Below are positions 52,952 to 61,947 of a stretch of 64,000 bases of DNA, in pieces. A model generated the notes under the pieces. It had not been told where the DNA came from, ran no database searches, and worked only from the letters and a program-made list of their open reading frames with translations. Made by a program: the position numbers and the translations under genes. The stretch is from assembly GCF_001029445.1 (NCBI RefSeq), contig NZ_LDOT01000022.1:124001-188000 (forward strand). Direction: 5' to 3'. Every line of letters begins with the position of its first letter. Position 1 is the stretch's first letter. This DNA is from Photobacterium aquae. GTDB taxonomy: Bacteria > Pseudomonadota > Gammaproteobacteria > Enterobacterales > Vibrionaceae.

Positions 52952-54162
52952 GTCAATTAAGCTACATGGAGAAGCTGCTGGATGGGGTTGAGGTTGAGTG
53001 GAAAGTGCTCGCTGAGCTAGGCGAGTTAGTCCGTGGAAATGGCTTACCAAAAGCCGATTTTACAGACTCGGGTGTGCCAGCTATTCATTACGGGCAGATT
53101 TATACTCATTATGGGCTTTCTACTGAAACAACAATATCTTTCGTTTCGCCTGAAACAGCAAAAAAACTAAAAAAGGTAAACACAGGTGATGTTGTAATAA
53201 CAAATACAAGTGAAAACTTCGAAGATGTGGGTAAAGCATTAGTGTACCTAGGGGAAGATGAGGCTGTCACAGGTGGTCACGCAACAATCTTTAAGCCTTC
53301 AAAATTGATTCTAGGAAAATATTTTGCATACGTTTCACAGACCGGAGCTTTTACTAACGCTAAAAGAAAGTTCGCTAAGGGAGCTAAGGTAATTGATGTT
53401 TCCGCCAAAGATATGGCAAAAATAGAAATCCCAATACCTTGTCCAGACAATCCAGAAAAATCCCTAGCGATCCAAATTGAAATTGTACGGATTCTGGACA
53501 CATTTACCGAGCTTACAACCGAGCTTACAACCGAGCTTAACCTACGCAAAAAACAATACAACTACTACCGCGACCAGTTGTTGAGTTTTGAAGAGGGGGA
53601 AGTTGAGTGGGAATGCTTGGGTAACCTAGCTGAAAACCTTGATTCAAAACGTAAGCCCATTGCTAGTGGTTTAAGAGAGCCTGGAGATATCCCGTATTAC
53701 GGAGCATCCGGCATCGTTGATTACGTTGAAGATTACATTTTTGATGAAGACCTCCTATTGGTTTCAGAAGATGGGGCAAACCTTCTGGCTAGAAATACAC
53801 CTATTGCATTTAGCATCTCAGGTAAAACATGGGTAAACAACCATGCGCACGTGCTTAAATTTAAAACCTATGCAGAGCGCAGGTTTGTTGAGTTCTACTT
53901 AAATAGCATCGACCTAACTCCATATATTTCTGGAGCTGCTCAACCTAAGCTCAATAAAAAGAATCTAAACAGCATACGCATACCTAATCCTTTACCAGAA
54001 GAAAAAGAACGCATTGTGGCTCTATTAGATAAGTTTGATACTTTGACCAGTTCAATCAAAGAGGGTCTCCCTCGTGAAATTGAGCTACGTCAAAAGCAAT
54101 ACGAGTATTATCGTGACCTGTTGTTGAGCTTCCCTAAACCGAACACTCAGGCGGCGGTCTGA
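52948..54162 (+). CDS. hsdS: Type I restriction-modification specificity subunit HsdS
   Basis: HsdS reads the two halves of the DNA target. The 404-residue protein has target recognition domain 1 (about 15-170), a central conserved helix, domain 2 (about 220-360) and a second helix. The conserved segments LRKKQYNYYRDQLLSFEEGE (central) and LRQKQYEYYRDLLLSFPK (C-terminal) repeat one another, as in type IC subunits. Between domain 1 and the central helix lie 12-bp repeats (53506-53541) encoding TELT. The gene overlaps hsdM by 4 bases and ends one base before prrC. Confidence 0.95.
   Translation: MSQLSYMEKLLDGVEVEWKVLAELGELVRGNGLPKADFTDSGVPAIHYGQIYTHYGLSTETTISFVSPETAKKLKKVNTGDVVITNTSENFEDVGKALVYLGEDEAVTGGHATIFKPSKLILGKYFAYVSQTGAFTNAKRKFAKGAKVIDVSAKDMAKIEIPIPCPDNPEKSLAIQIEIVRILDTFTELTTELTTELNLRKKQYNYYRDQLLSFEEGEVEWECLGNLAENLDSKRKPIASGLREPGDIPYYGASGIVDYVEDYIFDEDLLLVSEDGANLLARNTPIAFSISGKTWVNNHAHVLKFKTYAERRFVEFYLNSIDLTPYISGAAQPKLNKKNLNSIRIPNPLPEEKERIVALLDKFDTLTSSIKEGLPREIELRQKQYEYYRDLLLSFPKPNTQAAV
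53506..53541 (+). repeat. 12-bp tandem repeats in hsdS
   Basis: ACCGAGCTTACA occurs twice (53506-53517, 53518-53529) and a third time with 10 of 12 bases before divergence (53530-53541). They encode TELT-TELT-TELN, residues 187-198. In EcoR124 enzymes the copy number of an equivalent repeat (TAEL) sets the spacer length of the recognised sequence. Confidence 0.92.
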
Positions 54163-54163
54163 T

Positions 54164-55339
54164 ATGAACAAGACACTCAAACAGATCGCGGAGCAACTAA
54201 ATGCGCCGAGAAAAGTGAAAAGTAAGAAGACTACCGAAGTCGAAGTCGTAACGCAGGTTCCTAAAGTACAGCTGATTTATGCCTTCAACGGAACAGGAAA
54301 AACCCGCTTGTCTCGTGAGTTCAAACAGTTGGTTGCACCTAAAGGAAATGGCGAAGGTGACGAAACCATTTCGTCACGGGAGAAAATACTCTACTACAAC
54401 GCCTTCACTGAAGATCTCTTTTATTGGGATAACGATTTACAAGATGATGTTGCCCCCAAGCTGAAAATTCAGCCGAATACCTATACAGACTGGCTGCTCA
54501 CCTTGCTGAAAGACCTTGGACAAGATGCGAATATCGTTAAGTACTTTCAACACTTCGCCAATGACAAGTTAACTCCCCATTTCAGTGAAAATTATGCCGA
54601 AGTCACCTTTACCCTAGAGCGAGGTGATGATGAAGGTACTGCGCCCCTGAAAATATCCAAAGGTGAAGAAAGTAACTTTATTTGGAGTGTTTTTTACACG
54701 CTGTTGGATCAGGTGATTACCATTCTTAATGTCGCAGAGCCAGAGAATCGTGAGACTAGGCAGTTTGATCAACTGGAATATGTGTTTGTTGATGACCCTG
54801 TGAGTTCGTTGGATGAAAACCACCTGATCGAATTGGCTGTGAATCTCGCTGGGCTGATCAAGTCCAGCAAGTCTAACTTGAAGTTCATTATTACGACCCA
54901 TAGCCCGCTTTTTTATAACGTACTCTACAATGAGCTAAACAGCAAAGCCTGCTATTTGTTGGAACGGTTTGAAGATGGCACCTTTGCACTACTGGATAAG
55001 CACGGCGATTCCAATAAGAGCTTCACTTATCACCTGTATTTGAAGCAGACACTGGAAAAAGCCATCGCTGACAACACCGTGCAAAAGTACCATTTTACGC
55101 TTTTGCGTAACCTGTACGAAAAGACTGCGAGCTTTTTGGGCTATCCCAAATGGTCGGAACTCTTGCCTGATGATAAGCAGGCGTATTTAAACCGCATTAT
55201 TCAATTTACTAGTCATTCGACATTGTCGAATGAAGTCGTTGCCGAACCTAGTGACCCCGAAAAGAAAACAGTAGGTTTTCTATTGAATCACTTGGTAAGC
55301 AATTACGGTTTTTGGCAGCAGGAAGAACAAAATGGTTGA
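54164..55339 (+). CDS. prrC: Anticodon nuclease PrrC
   Basis: PrrC is a tRNA(Lys) anticodon nuclease kept silent by a type I restriction complex and released when phage disables that complex. The 391-residue protein (E. coli 396) has an ABC-type ATPase domain with Walker A FNGTGKT (41-47), the signature-like LKISKGEESNFIW, Walker B VFVDDPVSSLDE and TTHSP. The PrrC box HGDSNKSFTYHL starts near residue 280. The catalytic triad is R315, E319, H351, each exactly five lower than R320, E324, H356 of E. coli PrrC. It lies between hsdS and hsdR as in the prr locus. A non-toxic RloA-like ATPase is ruled out by the intact triad. Confidence 0.92.
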   Translation: MNKTLKQIAEQLNAPRKVKSKKTTEVEVVTQVPKVQLIYAFNGTGKTRLSREFKQLVAPKGNGEGDETISSREKILYYNAFTEDLFYWDNDLQDDVAPKLKIQPNTYTDWLLTLLKDLGQDANIVKYFQHFANDKLTPHFSENYAEVTFTLERGDDEGTAPLKISKGEESNFIWSVFYTLLDQVITILNVAEPENRETRQFDQLEYVFVDDPVSSLDENHLIELAVNLAGLIKSSKSNLKFIITTHSPLFYNVLYNELNSKACYLLERFEDGTFALLDKHGDSNKSFTYHLYLKQTLEKAIADNTVQKYHFTLLRNLYEKTASFLGYPKWSELLPDDKQAYLNRIIQFTSHSTLSNEVVAEPSDPEKKTVGFLLNHLVSNYGFWQQEEQNG

Positions 55340-58300
55340 TTATACCAAGCCTATCGTCCAGTCGAACAATTACATCGTTTTAGATAAATATACAAAAAAC
55401 TGGCAGATAGCAGAAAGCTACCAGAGCGAAGGTGATTTAGAGCGTGAGCTGATTCAGGATCTCGGCAATCAAGGTTATGAATATGTGGCTGCGTTAACGA
55501 CACCCGATGCCATGCTGGTGAATGTGCGCAAGCAGCTACAAGCCCTGAATAAAGTTGAGTTTACCGATGCCGAGTGGGTTCGCTTTTGCGAGCAATACCT
55601 GAACACACCCAGTGACAATATTCTCGACAAAACCCGCAAGGTTCACAGTGACTATATCTTCGATTTTGTCTTCGATGATGGTCATATCGAAAACATCTAC
55701 TTGTTCGATAAGAAGACTATTGCTCGTAACAAAGTGCAGGTGATTAAGCAGTTTGAACAAACGGGAAGCCATGCTAACCGCTATGATGTGACGATTTTGG
55801 TCAATGGCTTGCCTTTAGTGCAAGTTGAATTGAAAAAACGTGGTGTGGCGATTCGTGAAGCGTTTAACCAAATACATCGTTACAGCAAAGAGAGTTTTAA
55901 TGCTGAGAACTCTTTGTATAAGTTCTTACAGCTTTTTGTTATTTCTAATGGCACCGACACGCGCTATTTTGCCAATACCACTAAGCGCGACAAGAACAGT
56001 TTTGACTTCACCATGAACTGGGCGAAGTCAGACAATACGCTGATTAAGGATTTAAAAGATTTTACGGCGACTTTTTTCCAGAAAGAGACGCTACTTGAAG
56101 TGATCTTGCGTTACTCGGTGTTTGATGTAAGTAATACCTTGCTAGTGATGCGCCCTTACCAGATTGCAGCCGCCGAGCGCATTTTATGGAAGATAAAGAG
56201 TGCCTTTAACGCTAAGAATTGGAGCAACACCGAAAGCGGCGGGTACATTTGGCACACCACTGGGTCAGGAAAAACACTCACCAGCTTTAAAGCGGCACGT
56301 TTGGCTACCGATTTAGACTGTATCGATAAAGTCTTTTTTGTGGTGGACCGAAAAGACCTCGACTATCAGACCATGAAAGAGTATCAGCGGTTCTCGCCTG
56401 ATAGTGTGAACGGTTCAGACAGTACCGCGGGGCTTAAGAGCAATCTGGATAAAGATGATAACAAGATTGTCGTCACCACAATACAAAAGCTCAATAATTT
56501 AATCAAAAGTGAAAGCGATTTAGCAATCTACAACAAGCAAGTGGTATTTATTTTTGATGAGTGTCATCGAAGCCAGTTCGGTGAAGCGCAGAAAAACCTG
56601 CAGAAGAAATTCAAAAAGTACTATCAGTTTGGCTTTACGGGTACGCCAATTTTCCCAGAAAACGCCTTGGGTGCGGAGACGACGGGCAGTGTGTTTGGTC
56701 AGCAGTTGCACACTTATGTGATCACTGATGCCATTCGTGATGAGAAAGTACTCAAGTTTAAAGTGGACTATAACGATGTTCGCCCGCAATTTAAGAGCAT
56801 TGAGACTGAGCAGGATGAGAAGAAGCTCAGTGCCGCGGAGAACAAGAAAGCGTTCTTACACCCGATGCGCATTCGTGAAATCTCGCAGTATATTCTGAGC
56901 CATTTTAACCAGAAAACGCATCGAGCCTATTCGGGCGCGAAAGGGTTTAACGCCATGTTTGCGGTAAGTAGTGTTGATGCAGCGAAAGCCTACTATGAAA
57001 CTTTCAAATCATTGCAAGCCGAGGCTGAGAATGGACCTACGAGTAAACCTCTGCGCATTGCGACTATCTTCTCATTTGCAGCCAATGAAGAGCAGGACGC
57101 CATTGGTGATATTTTAGATGAGAGCTTTGAAGTCAGTGCCATGAACAGCAGCGCAAAAGAGTTTTTGAGCGCCGCGATTATGGATTACAACGCCATGTTT
57201 AAATCTAACTATGGCGTGGATAGCAATGGCTTTCAGAACTACTACCGAGACCTTGCCCAGCGTGTTAAGAATCAGGAAATAGATTTACTTATAGTGGTGG
57301 GGATGTTTTTAACTGGCTTTGATGCACCTACGCTCAATACCTTGTTTGTTGACAAGAATTTGCGCTATCACGGCTTGATGCAGGCGTTTTCTCGCACTAA
57401 TCGCATTTATGATGCGACGAAGACCTTTGGCAATATTGTTACCTTCCGAGACTTGGAGCAGGCAACCATTGATGCTATTAGACTTTTTGGTGATCGTGAA
57501 GGTAACGAAAATATTAGCCAAGTGGTGCTGGAAAAGAGTTACCAAGAATATATGGAAGGCTTTAATGATATTGTTACCGGCCAAGTACGCCGAGGTTTTG
57601 TTAATATCGTAAGAGAATTGCAAGAACGCTTTCCAAACCCAGAAAACATTGAAAAAGAACAAGACAAAAAAGAATTTGCAAAGATTTTTGGTGAATACCT
57701 TAAAGCAGAAAATATTTTGCAAAACTATGACGAGTTTGCCGCTTTAAAAGCAATGCAAAGCTTAGATACCAGTGATGAGCAAGCTGTTGAAGAGTTTAAA
57801 GCCAAGTACTATTTAGACGACGCAGACATTGAGACAATGCAAACCATCGATATGCCAAGCGAGCGTGCTATTCAAGACTATCGTTCTGCCTACAATGATA
57901 CCCGAGATTGGTTACGACGTCAGAAGCAAGGTGAGGAAAAAGACAAGTCAACCGTAGACTGGGACGATGTAGTATTTGAAGTGGATTTGCTTAAATCACA
58001 AGAAATAAACCTCGATTACATTCTTGAACTGATTTTTGATCACAACAAGAAGAACAAGAGCAAAGAAGGCTTGATTGAAGAAGTTCGCCGTATGATTCGT
58101 GGTAGCCTTGGCAATAGAGCGAAAGAAAGCTTGATGGTTGATTTTATCAATCAGACAAATCTTGATGAGTTCAATGACAAAGCCAGCATTATCGATGCCT
58201 TCTTTAAGTTCGCCCAGGCTGAACAGAAGCGCGAAGCAGATTCCATTATTGCCTCTGAAAAGCTAAATGAGGAAGCTGCCAAACGTTATATTGCATCTTC

Positions 58301-58460
58301 ACTCAAGCGCGAGTATGCCTCTGAAAATGGCACTGCGCTTAATGAGGCGCTACCAAAACTTAGCCCATTGAATCCACAGTACCGAACCCAGAAGCAAACA
58401 GTTTTTCAGAAAATTGCCACTTTTGTTGAGAAGTTTAAAGGGGTTGGAGGGCAACTTTGA
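55332..58460 (+). CDS. hsdR: Type I restriction endonuclease subunit HsdR
   Basis: HsdR is the motor and nuclease subunit; it translocates DNA and cuts unmethylated targets. The 1042-residue protein has a PD-(D/E)xK nuclease with D152, E166 and K168, one higher than D151, E165, K167 of EcoR124I. Walker A GSGKT (311-315), DECHRSQFG and the TGTPIFPENALG segment are typical of type IC. A helical C-terminal region binds the methylase core. AGGAAG precedes ATG 55332, which overlaps prrC by 8 bases. No damage seen. Confidence 0.96.
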   Translation: MVDYTKPIVQSNNYIVLDKYTKNWQIAESYQSEGDLERELIQDLGNQGYEYVAALTTPDAMLVNVRKQLQALNKVEFTDAEWVRFCEQYLNTPSDNILDKTRKVHSDYIFDFVFDDGHIENIYLFDKKTIARNKVQVIKQFEQTGSHANRYDVTILVNGLPLVQVELKKRGVAIREAFNQIHRYSKESFNAENSLYKFLQLFVISNGTDTRYFANTTKRDKNSFDFTMNWAKSDNTLIKDLKDFTATFFQKETLLEVILRYSVFDVSNTLLVMRPYQIAAAERILWKIKSAFNAKNWSNTESGGYIWHTTGSGKTLTSFKAARLATDLDCIDKVFFVVDRKDLDYQTMKEYQRFSPDSVNGSDSTAGLKSNLDKDDNKIVVTTIQKLNNLIKSESDLAIYNKQVVFIFDECHRSQFGEAQKNLQKKFKKYYQFGFTGTPIFPENALGAETTGSVFGQQLHTYVITDAIRDEKVLKFKVDYNDVRPQFKSIETEQDEKKLSAAENKKAFLHPMRIREISQYILSHFNQKTHRAYSGAKGFNAMFAVSSVDAAKAYYETFKSLQAEAENGPTSKPLRIATIFSFAANEEQDAIGDILDESFEVSAMNSSAKEFLSAAIMDYNAMFKSNYGVDSNGFQNYYRDLAQRVKNQEIDLLIVVGMFLTGFDAPTLNTLFVDKNLRYHGLMQAFSRTNRIYDATKTFGNIVTFRDLEQATIDAIRLFGDREGNENISQVVLEKSYQEYMEGFNDIVTGQVRRGFVNIVRELQERFPNPENIEKEQDKKEFAKIFGEYLKAENILQNYDEFAALKAMQSLDTSDEQAVEEFKAKYYLDDADIETMQTIDMPSERAIQDYRSAYNDTRDWLRRQKQGEEKDKSTVDWDDVVFEVDLLKSQEINLDYILELIFDHNKKNKSKEGLIEEVRRMIRGSLGNRAKESLMVDFINQTNLDEFNDKASIIDAFFKFAQAEQKREADSIIASEKLNEEAAKRYIASSLKREYASENGTALNEALPKLSPLNPQYRTQKQTVFQKIATFVEKFKGVGGQL

Positions 58461-58510
58461 ACGTGCAATCGGGCTCTATTTTAGTTCGCATAATCTAGAG
58501 CCAAAGCCAG

Positions 58511-59759
58511 TCAAATGACTTTTAATTGCTTAGTTCCAGTAACGGAGAGGCTGCCTTTGGCGGCCTCTTCTATATGCCTACTCCACCAAGTCATCATTGG
58601 AATACGTCTTTCTAAATAGTCAGTTCGATTATAAGCACTGCGTACTTGGTTATCATCAACGTGTGCCAATGCCGCTTCAATTAAATCAGGTTCAAAGCCT
58701 TGTTCATTGAGCGTGGTACTCGCAAGTGATCGCAAACCATGACTAACCAACCTTCCTGCAAATCCCATACGTTTAAGAGCCATGTTTGCGGTTTGGCTAT
58801 TACAAGGCTTGTTAGGATCTCTATCCGATGGAAAGACAAATTCTCTATGTCCACTGATAGGCTGCATAGTTTCAAGTAGCGCTATTGCTTGTTCTGTTAT
58901 TGGAATACGGTGTTCTCGGCGCTTATTCATTCGCTCAGCAGGAATCGTCCATACCTTGATATCTAGGTCTATTTCAGCCCAACGAGTGTCAGAAGATGCA
59001 GTAGGGCGCATAATGGTATGTAATTGCTATTCTAGCAAGTAACGTGTAGTACGCTTGATAGAGGCGTTAGCAATCGCATTGATAAGTTCTGGGAGATCAT
59101 CGGGCTTGAGTGATGCCATGTTTTCTTTCTTGGGCTTTTTGAATGCTGCCTTTATGCCACTAAGAGGATTAGAAAGGAGTAAGCCACAGTTAACCGCATA
59201 GTTCATGATTTCGGGATGATTACAGTTTAGGCGTTGAGTTAACAGCTTTACGGTCTCTAAGCTTCCTTTGGCTTCAATGGGGCACAAGATAGCCATGATC
59301 ATGGGGGCGGTGATCTGAGGAATAGGGTAGTTGGCAAGTTTGGGAAAGATATGTCTCTCTAATGAACGCTAAATGCCTTCTGCGTAGTTCGGTGTGATTG
59401 ACTCTTTTTTTAATTCAAACCAGTCTGATGAAACATTAGTTAATGTGTGCTTGCTAACTTTTGAACGTATAGTTTTGTTGTTCACGGTGTTCTTTAGGGC
59501 CGATGCCTTGAGTAACAAGAGAACGAGCTTCCAAGGTATATTTTCTTGCTTGAGCTAAAGATAATTCAGGGAAAGCACCAAAGCCCATGTTTACTCGTTT
59601 CTTGGTAAGAGGCTGGCGATAGCTGTAGTTCCATAGACGAGAGCCGTTTGTACGGACACGGAGTTGCAAGCCGTCACCATCAGAGAGGACATAATCTTTC
59701 TCTTTTGGTTTAGCGTGTTCAATTTGCTTTTGGTTGAGTCGTACTGCCTTAGTGCCCAT
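58511..59759 (-). pseudogene. int: Broken P4-type tyrosine integrase
   Basis: Three consecutive pieces rebuild one integrase of about 415 residues. The N-terminal DUF4102-like part (59759-59454) has the SDGDGLQLRV motif. A middle part and the catalytic part (with HGLRSLAST, ALAHVDD and the Tyr in RSAYNRTDYLE) follow. An extra A in the run 59459-59462 shifts the frame after YTFK; reading on in the new frame gives VSKHTLTNVSSDWFELKKES. Two in-frame TAG codons at 59369-59371 (GI*RSLERH) and 59027-59029 (LLE*QLHT) each stand where relatives have Trp (TGG). It lies next to the 3' end of ssrA, its probable insertion target. Confidence 0.9.
58546..58570 (+). terminator. Terminator after the hsd-prrC operon
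   Basis: GAGGCTGCC (58547-58555), loop TTT, GGCGGCCTC (58559-58567), then a short T-rich run. It overlaps the end of the integrase pseudogene. Confidence 0.7.
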
Positions 59760-59782
59760 GTTTACTAGCCTCCGTTGCTAAT

Positions 59783-59832
59783 GGTATTCCAAAATTGTAC
59801 TCCAAAAAGCTTGGAATACCACGTGGAATACC
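59783..59832. repeat. Candidate integrase arm sites
   Basis: TGGAATACC occurs twice in direct orientation (59812-59820, 59824-59832) and once inverted (GGTATTCCA, 59783-59791), all between int and ssrA. Spacing suits arm-type binding sites of a tyrosine integrase. Confidence 0.5.
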
Positions 59833-59874
59833 AAATGGTGTGGATGCTGGTGGACGGTAATGGACACTACAGAT

Positions 59875-59912
59875 ACAAAAAAGCCCCCTAAACCAGTTAT
59901 TTAGGGGGCTTT
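59875..59912 (-). terminator. Rho-independent terminator of ssrA
   Basis: AGCCCCCTAAA (59882-59892) and TTTAGGGGGCT (59900-59910) form an 11-bp stem. On the minus strand the U tract follows at 59881-59876. Confidence 0.92.
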
Positions 59913-59945
59913 CTGGACATCCTAGGATGTCTTCGTATACGAATT

Positions 59946-60314
59946 TGGTGGAGCTGGCGGGATTTGAACCCGCGTCCAAAACCAGTCTAACAGATGGCGC
60001 TACATGCTTAGTCAGTCTTTATTCTCGTATCTACACTGCGAACTGACACGCTATGCAAACACATACCAGAATTCTATTTCGCGGTTCATCTCTCTAGCCA
60101 AAGATTCCCTCGCTATCTTGTTTGGGTTTGACTGCCCTTGATTCCCCGTCTTACAAGCGGAAGCTAGGGAGGGCAGGCTCTGAACAGGTTATTAAGCTGC
60201 TAGTGCGTAGTTTTCGTCGTTTGCGACTATTTTTTGCGGTTTTTTTACGAGGCCAACCGCACCTCGGCATGCTCCACAAGCCTTCGTGATCCTGTCGAAT
60301 CCTAAATCAGCCCC
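59946..60314 (-). ncRNA. ssrA: Transfer-messenger RNA (tmRNA)
   Basis: tmRNA with SmpB frees stalled ribosomes and tags the unfinished protein for destruction. On the minus strand the RNA begins GGGGCTGATTTAGG (60314 down) and ends with an alanine-tRNA-like acceptor and encoded CCA (59946). The T-loop GGTTCAAATCC lies just before. The tag frame in 60180-60225 reads (A)ANDENYALAA then stop, as in Vibrionaceae. Length is 369 nt. Its 3' end is a common island insertion site, and the integrase pseudogene follows it directly. Confidence 0.97.
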
Positions 60315-60326
60315 AGAGTTCGATCG

Positions 60327-60354
60327 ATGTTAGCAGATTAATTGCTACCGTCAA
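60327..60354 (-). promoter_or_regulatory. Promoter of ssrA
   Basis: On the minus strand TTGACG (60354-60349), a 16-base spacer and TAACAT (60332-60327) stand at the right distance before the 5' end of tmRNA. Confidence 0.8.
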
Positions 60355-60425
60355 TAGCCATGCGGCTATACGTGTACTGACTGGCTGATAAACAACCACT
60401 TACCAACATCGACAATCAAAAACGC

Positions 60426-60905
60426 TTAGCGGTTGCTGCTTTTCATGATGCGGGCTTTGTCACGCTGCCAGTCGCGGGCTTTGGTGTCTGCACGTTTGTC
60501 ATGAAGCTTCTTACCGCGCGCGGTACCTATCTTCAGTTTAACAAAGGATGCCTTCCAGTACATGCTCAGCGCCACAATGGTTTCGCCGTTGCGGTTAACT
60601 GCGCCTGCTAGCTTGTCGATCTCTCGGCGGTTCAGCAGTAGCTTGCGGGTACGTGTTGGATCGGCAACGACGTGGGTGCAGGCGACGTTGAGCGGGGTAA
60701 TGGTCAAACCGGAAATGAAGGCTTCGCCGTTACGCAGGAAAACATAGCTCTCTGTCATGTTGACCTTGCCGTCGCGAATGGCTTTGACTTCCCAGCCCTG
60801 TAGCGACAGGCCGGCTTCGTATTCGTCATGAATTGCAAATTCAAAGCGGGCCGTTTTGTTTTTAGCAATGGTATTGCTGTTTGGTTTGCTTGGTTTCTTT
60901 GCCAT
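60426..60905 (-). CDS. smpB: SsrA-binding protein SmpB
   Basis: SmpB binds tmRNA and places it in the empty A site of stalled ribosomes. I start at ATG 60905 (MAKKPSKPNSNTIAKNKTARF); a start at 60941 would add twelve unconserved residues. The OB-fold core shows EYEAGLSLQGWEVKAIRDGKVN, and the basic tail KLHDKRADTKARDWQRDKARIMK fits the family. The product is 159 residues. It lies just before ssrA on the same strand, the usual pairing. Confidence 0.97.
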   Translation of the reverse strand: MAKKPSKPNSNTIAKNKTARFEFAIHDEYEAGLSLQGWEVKAIRDGKVNMTESYVFLRNGEAFISGLTITPLNVACTHVVADPTRTRKLLLNRREIDKLAGAVNRNGETIVALSMYWKASFVKLKIGTARGKKLHDKRADTKARDWQRDKARIMKSSNR

Positions 60906-61113
60906 AAATTGCTCTTTCTCTGTAGTCCCAGCCAGCCGCATGGCTTCTGGTCGAAGTGTCCTTACTTGAACATCAATAGGTTATGATGCTCCAAGTATGC
61001 TAATTTTGGCTGTTAGCGTTGTAATGGTATCATTGCGGTTGTCCTTCTCATAGGCTTTGTCGCGTGCGGCTTGGCTGTGGGATGTGGCATGTTCCGTGGG
61101 TAAAGGAGAAGCT

Positions 61114-61548
61114 ATGCCTCAGATTAGCCGTTCTGCGCTTGTGCCGTACAGCGCGAAGCAGATGTTTGCATTGGTCAATGATGTTGAATCGTATCCGACT
61201 TTCCTGCCGGGCTGTTCCGGTACAAAAATTCTGGAAAGCTCTGGGCAGCATGTAATGGCGTCGGTGGATGTCTCCAAGGCGGGGATCAAGAAAACGTTCG
61301 TGACCCGCAACGCGATCACCGAGGGCATTAAAATTGACATGCAGTTGGTTGAGGGGCCGTTCCGCAGCTTGGTGGGTGGTTGGCACTTTATTGAGTTGGA
61401 TGCCGAGGCATGCAAGGTAGAGCTGAAGTTGGATTTTGAGTTTACCAATGCGTTGGTGGAAGCGGCGTTCGGTAAGGTGTTCCGAGAATTGACGAACAAT
61501 ATGGTGAATGCGTTCACGCAGCGAGCGAGAGAAGTCTATGGGTTCTGA
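61114..61548 (+). CDS. ratA: START-domain protein RatA (ribosome association toxin / CoQ10-binding like)
   Basis: RatA is a START-fold protein reported in E. coli to block 70S assembly; its relatives (Coq10) bind ubiquinone. I start at ATG 61114 after a perfect AAAGGAG. The 144-residue product shows SRSALVPYSAKQMFALVNDVESYPTFLPGCS and the end FRELTNNMVNAFTQRAREVYG. It overlaps ratB by 11 bases and is divergent from smpB, as in E. coli. Confidence 0.93.
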   Translation: MPQISRSALVPYSAKQMFALVNDVESYPTFLPGCSGTKILESSGQHVMASVDVSKAGIKKTFVTRNAITEGIKIDMQLVEGPFRSLVGGWHFIELDAEACKVELKLDFEFTNALVEAAFGKVFRELTNNMVNAFTQRAREVYGF

Positions 61549-61858
61549 CGAGAAGCTGATCCATGTCGAGGTGGTGTATGCGCTGCCTCATATTCAGAAG
61601 GTGATCCGCCTGACGGTGACACCGGATACCCAGGTGCAGGATATTATCGAGCAATCAGGCGTGCTGGAGCAGCACCCAGAGATTGACCTGAAGCAGAACA
61701 AGGTTGGGGTGTTTAGCCGCAATGTTCGCTTGGATGCGACTGTGCATGATGGTGACCGTATCGAGATTTACCGCCCGTTGCTGGCCGATCCCAAAGATAT
61801 TCGCCGTAAGCGTGCCGAGCAGGCCAAGCAAGAGGCATTGGCTGCAAAAGGTGATTGA
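61538..61858 (+). CDS. ratB: RnfH/RatB family ubiquitin-fold protein
   Basis: A 106-residue beta-grasp protein (UPF0125, RatB) of unclear function. The start ATG 61538 has GAGAG upstream; the product opens MGSDEKLIHVEVVYALPHIQ and has the family motif NKVGVFSRNVRLDATVHDGDRIEIYRPL followed by DPKDIRRKRAEQ. It overlaps ratA by 11 bases, a coupled pair. Confidence 0.92.
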   Translation: MGSDEKLIHVEVVYALPHIQKVIRLTVTPDTQVQDIIEQSGVLEQHPEIDLKQNKVGVFSRNVRLDATVHDGDRIEIYRPLLADPKDIRRKRAEQAKQEALAAKGD

Positions 61859-61896
61859 TCCCGTTCACAGTTGAACGAATGTGGTCTTTCAAACAC

Positions 61897-61926
61897 GAAA
61901 AAAGCTCGCTATAGCGAGCTTTTTTG
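61897..61926. terminator. Bidirectional terminator between ratB and bamE
   Basis: AAAAAAGCTCGC (61898-61909), loop TATA, GCGAGCTTTTTT (61914-61925). Symmetric, so it can end both converging transcripts. Confidence 0.94.
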
Positions 61927-61947
61927 TTTTATCGGTCAGGGTAGTGC

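Noticed and set aside
59749..59979. 76-codon frame overlapping the tmRNA 3' end
   Set aside because: It reads through the ssrA tRNA-like end and terminator, so it is an artefact of RNA-gene sequence.
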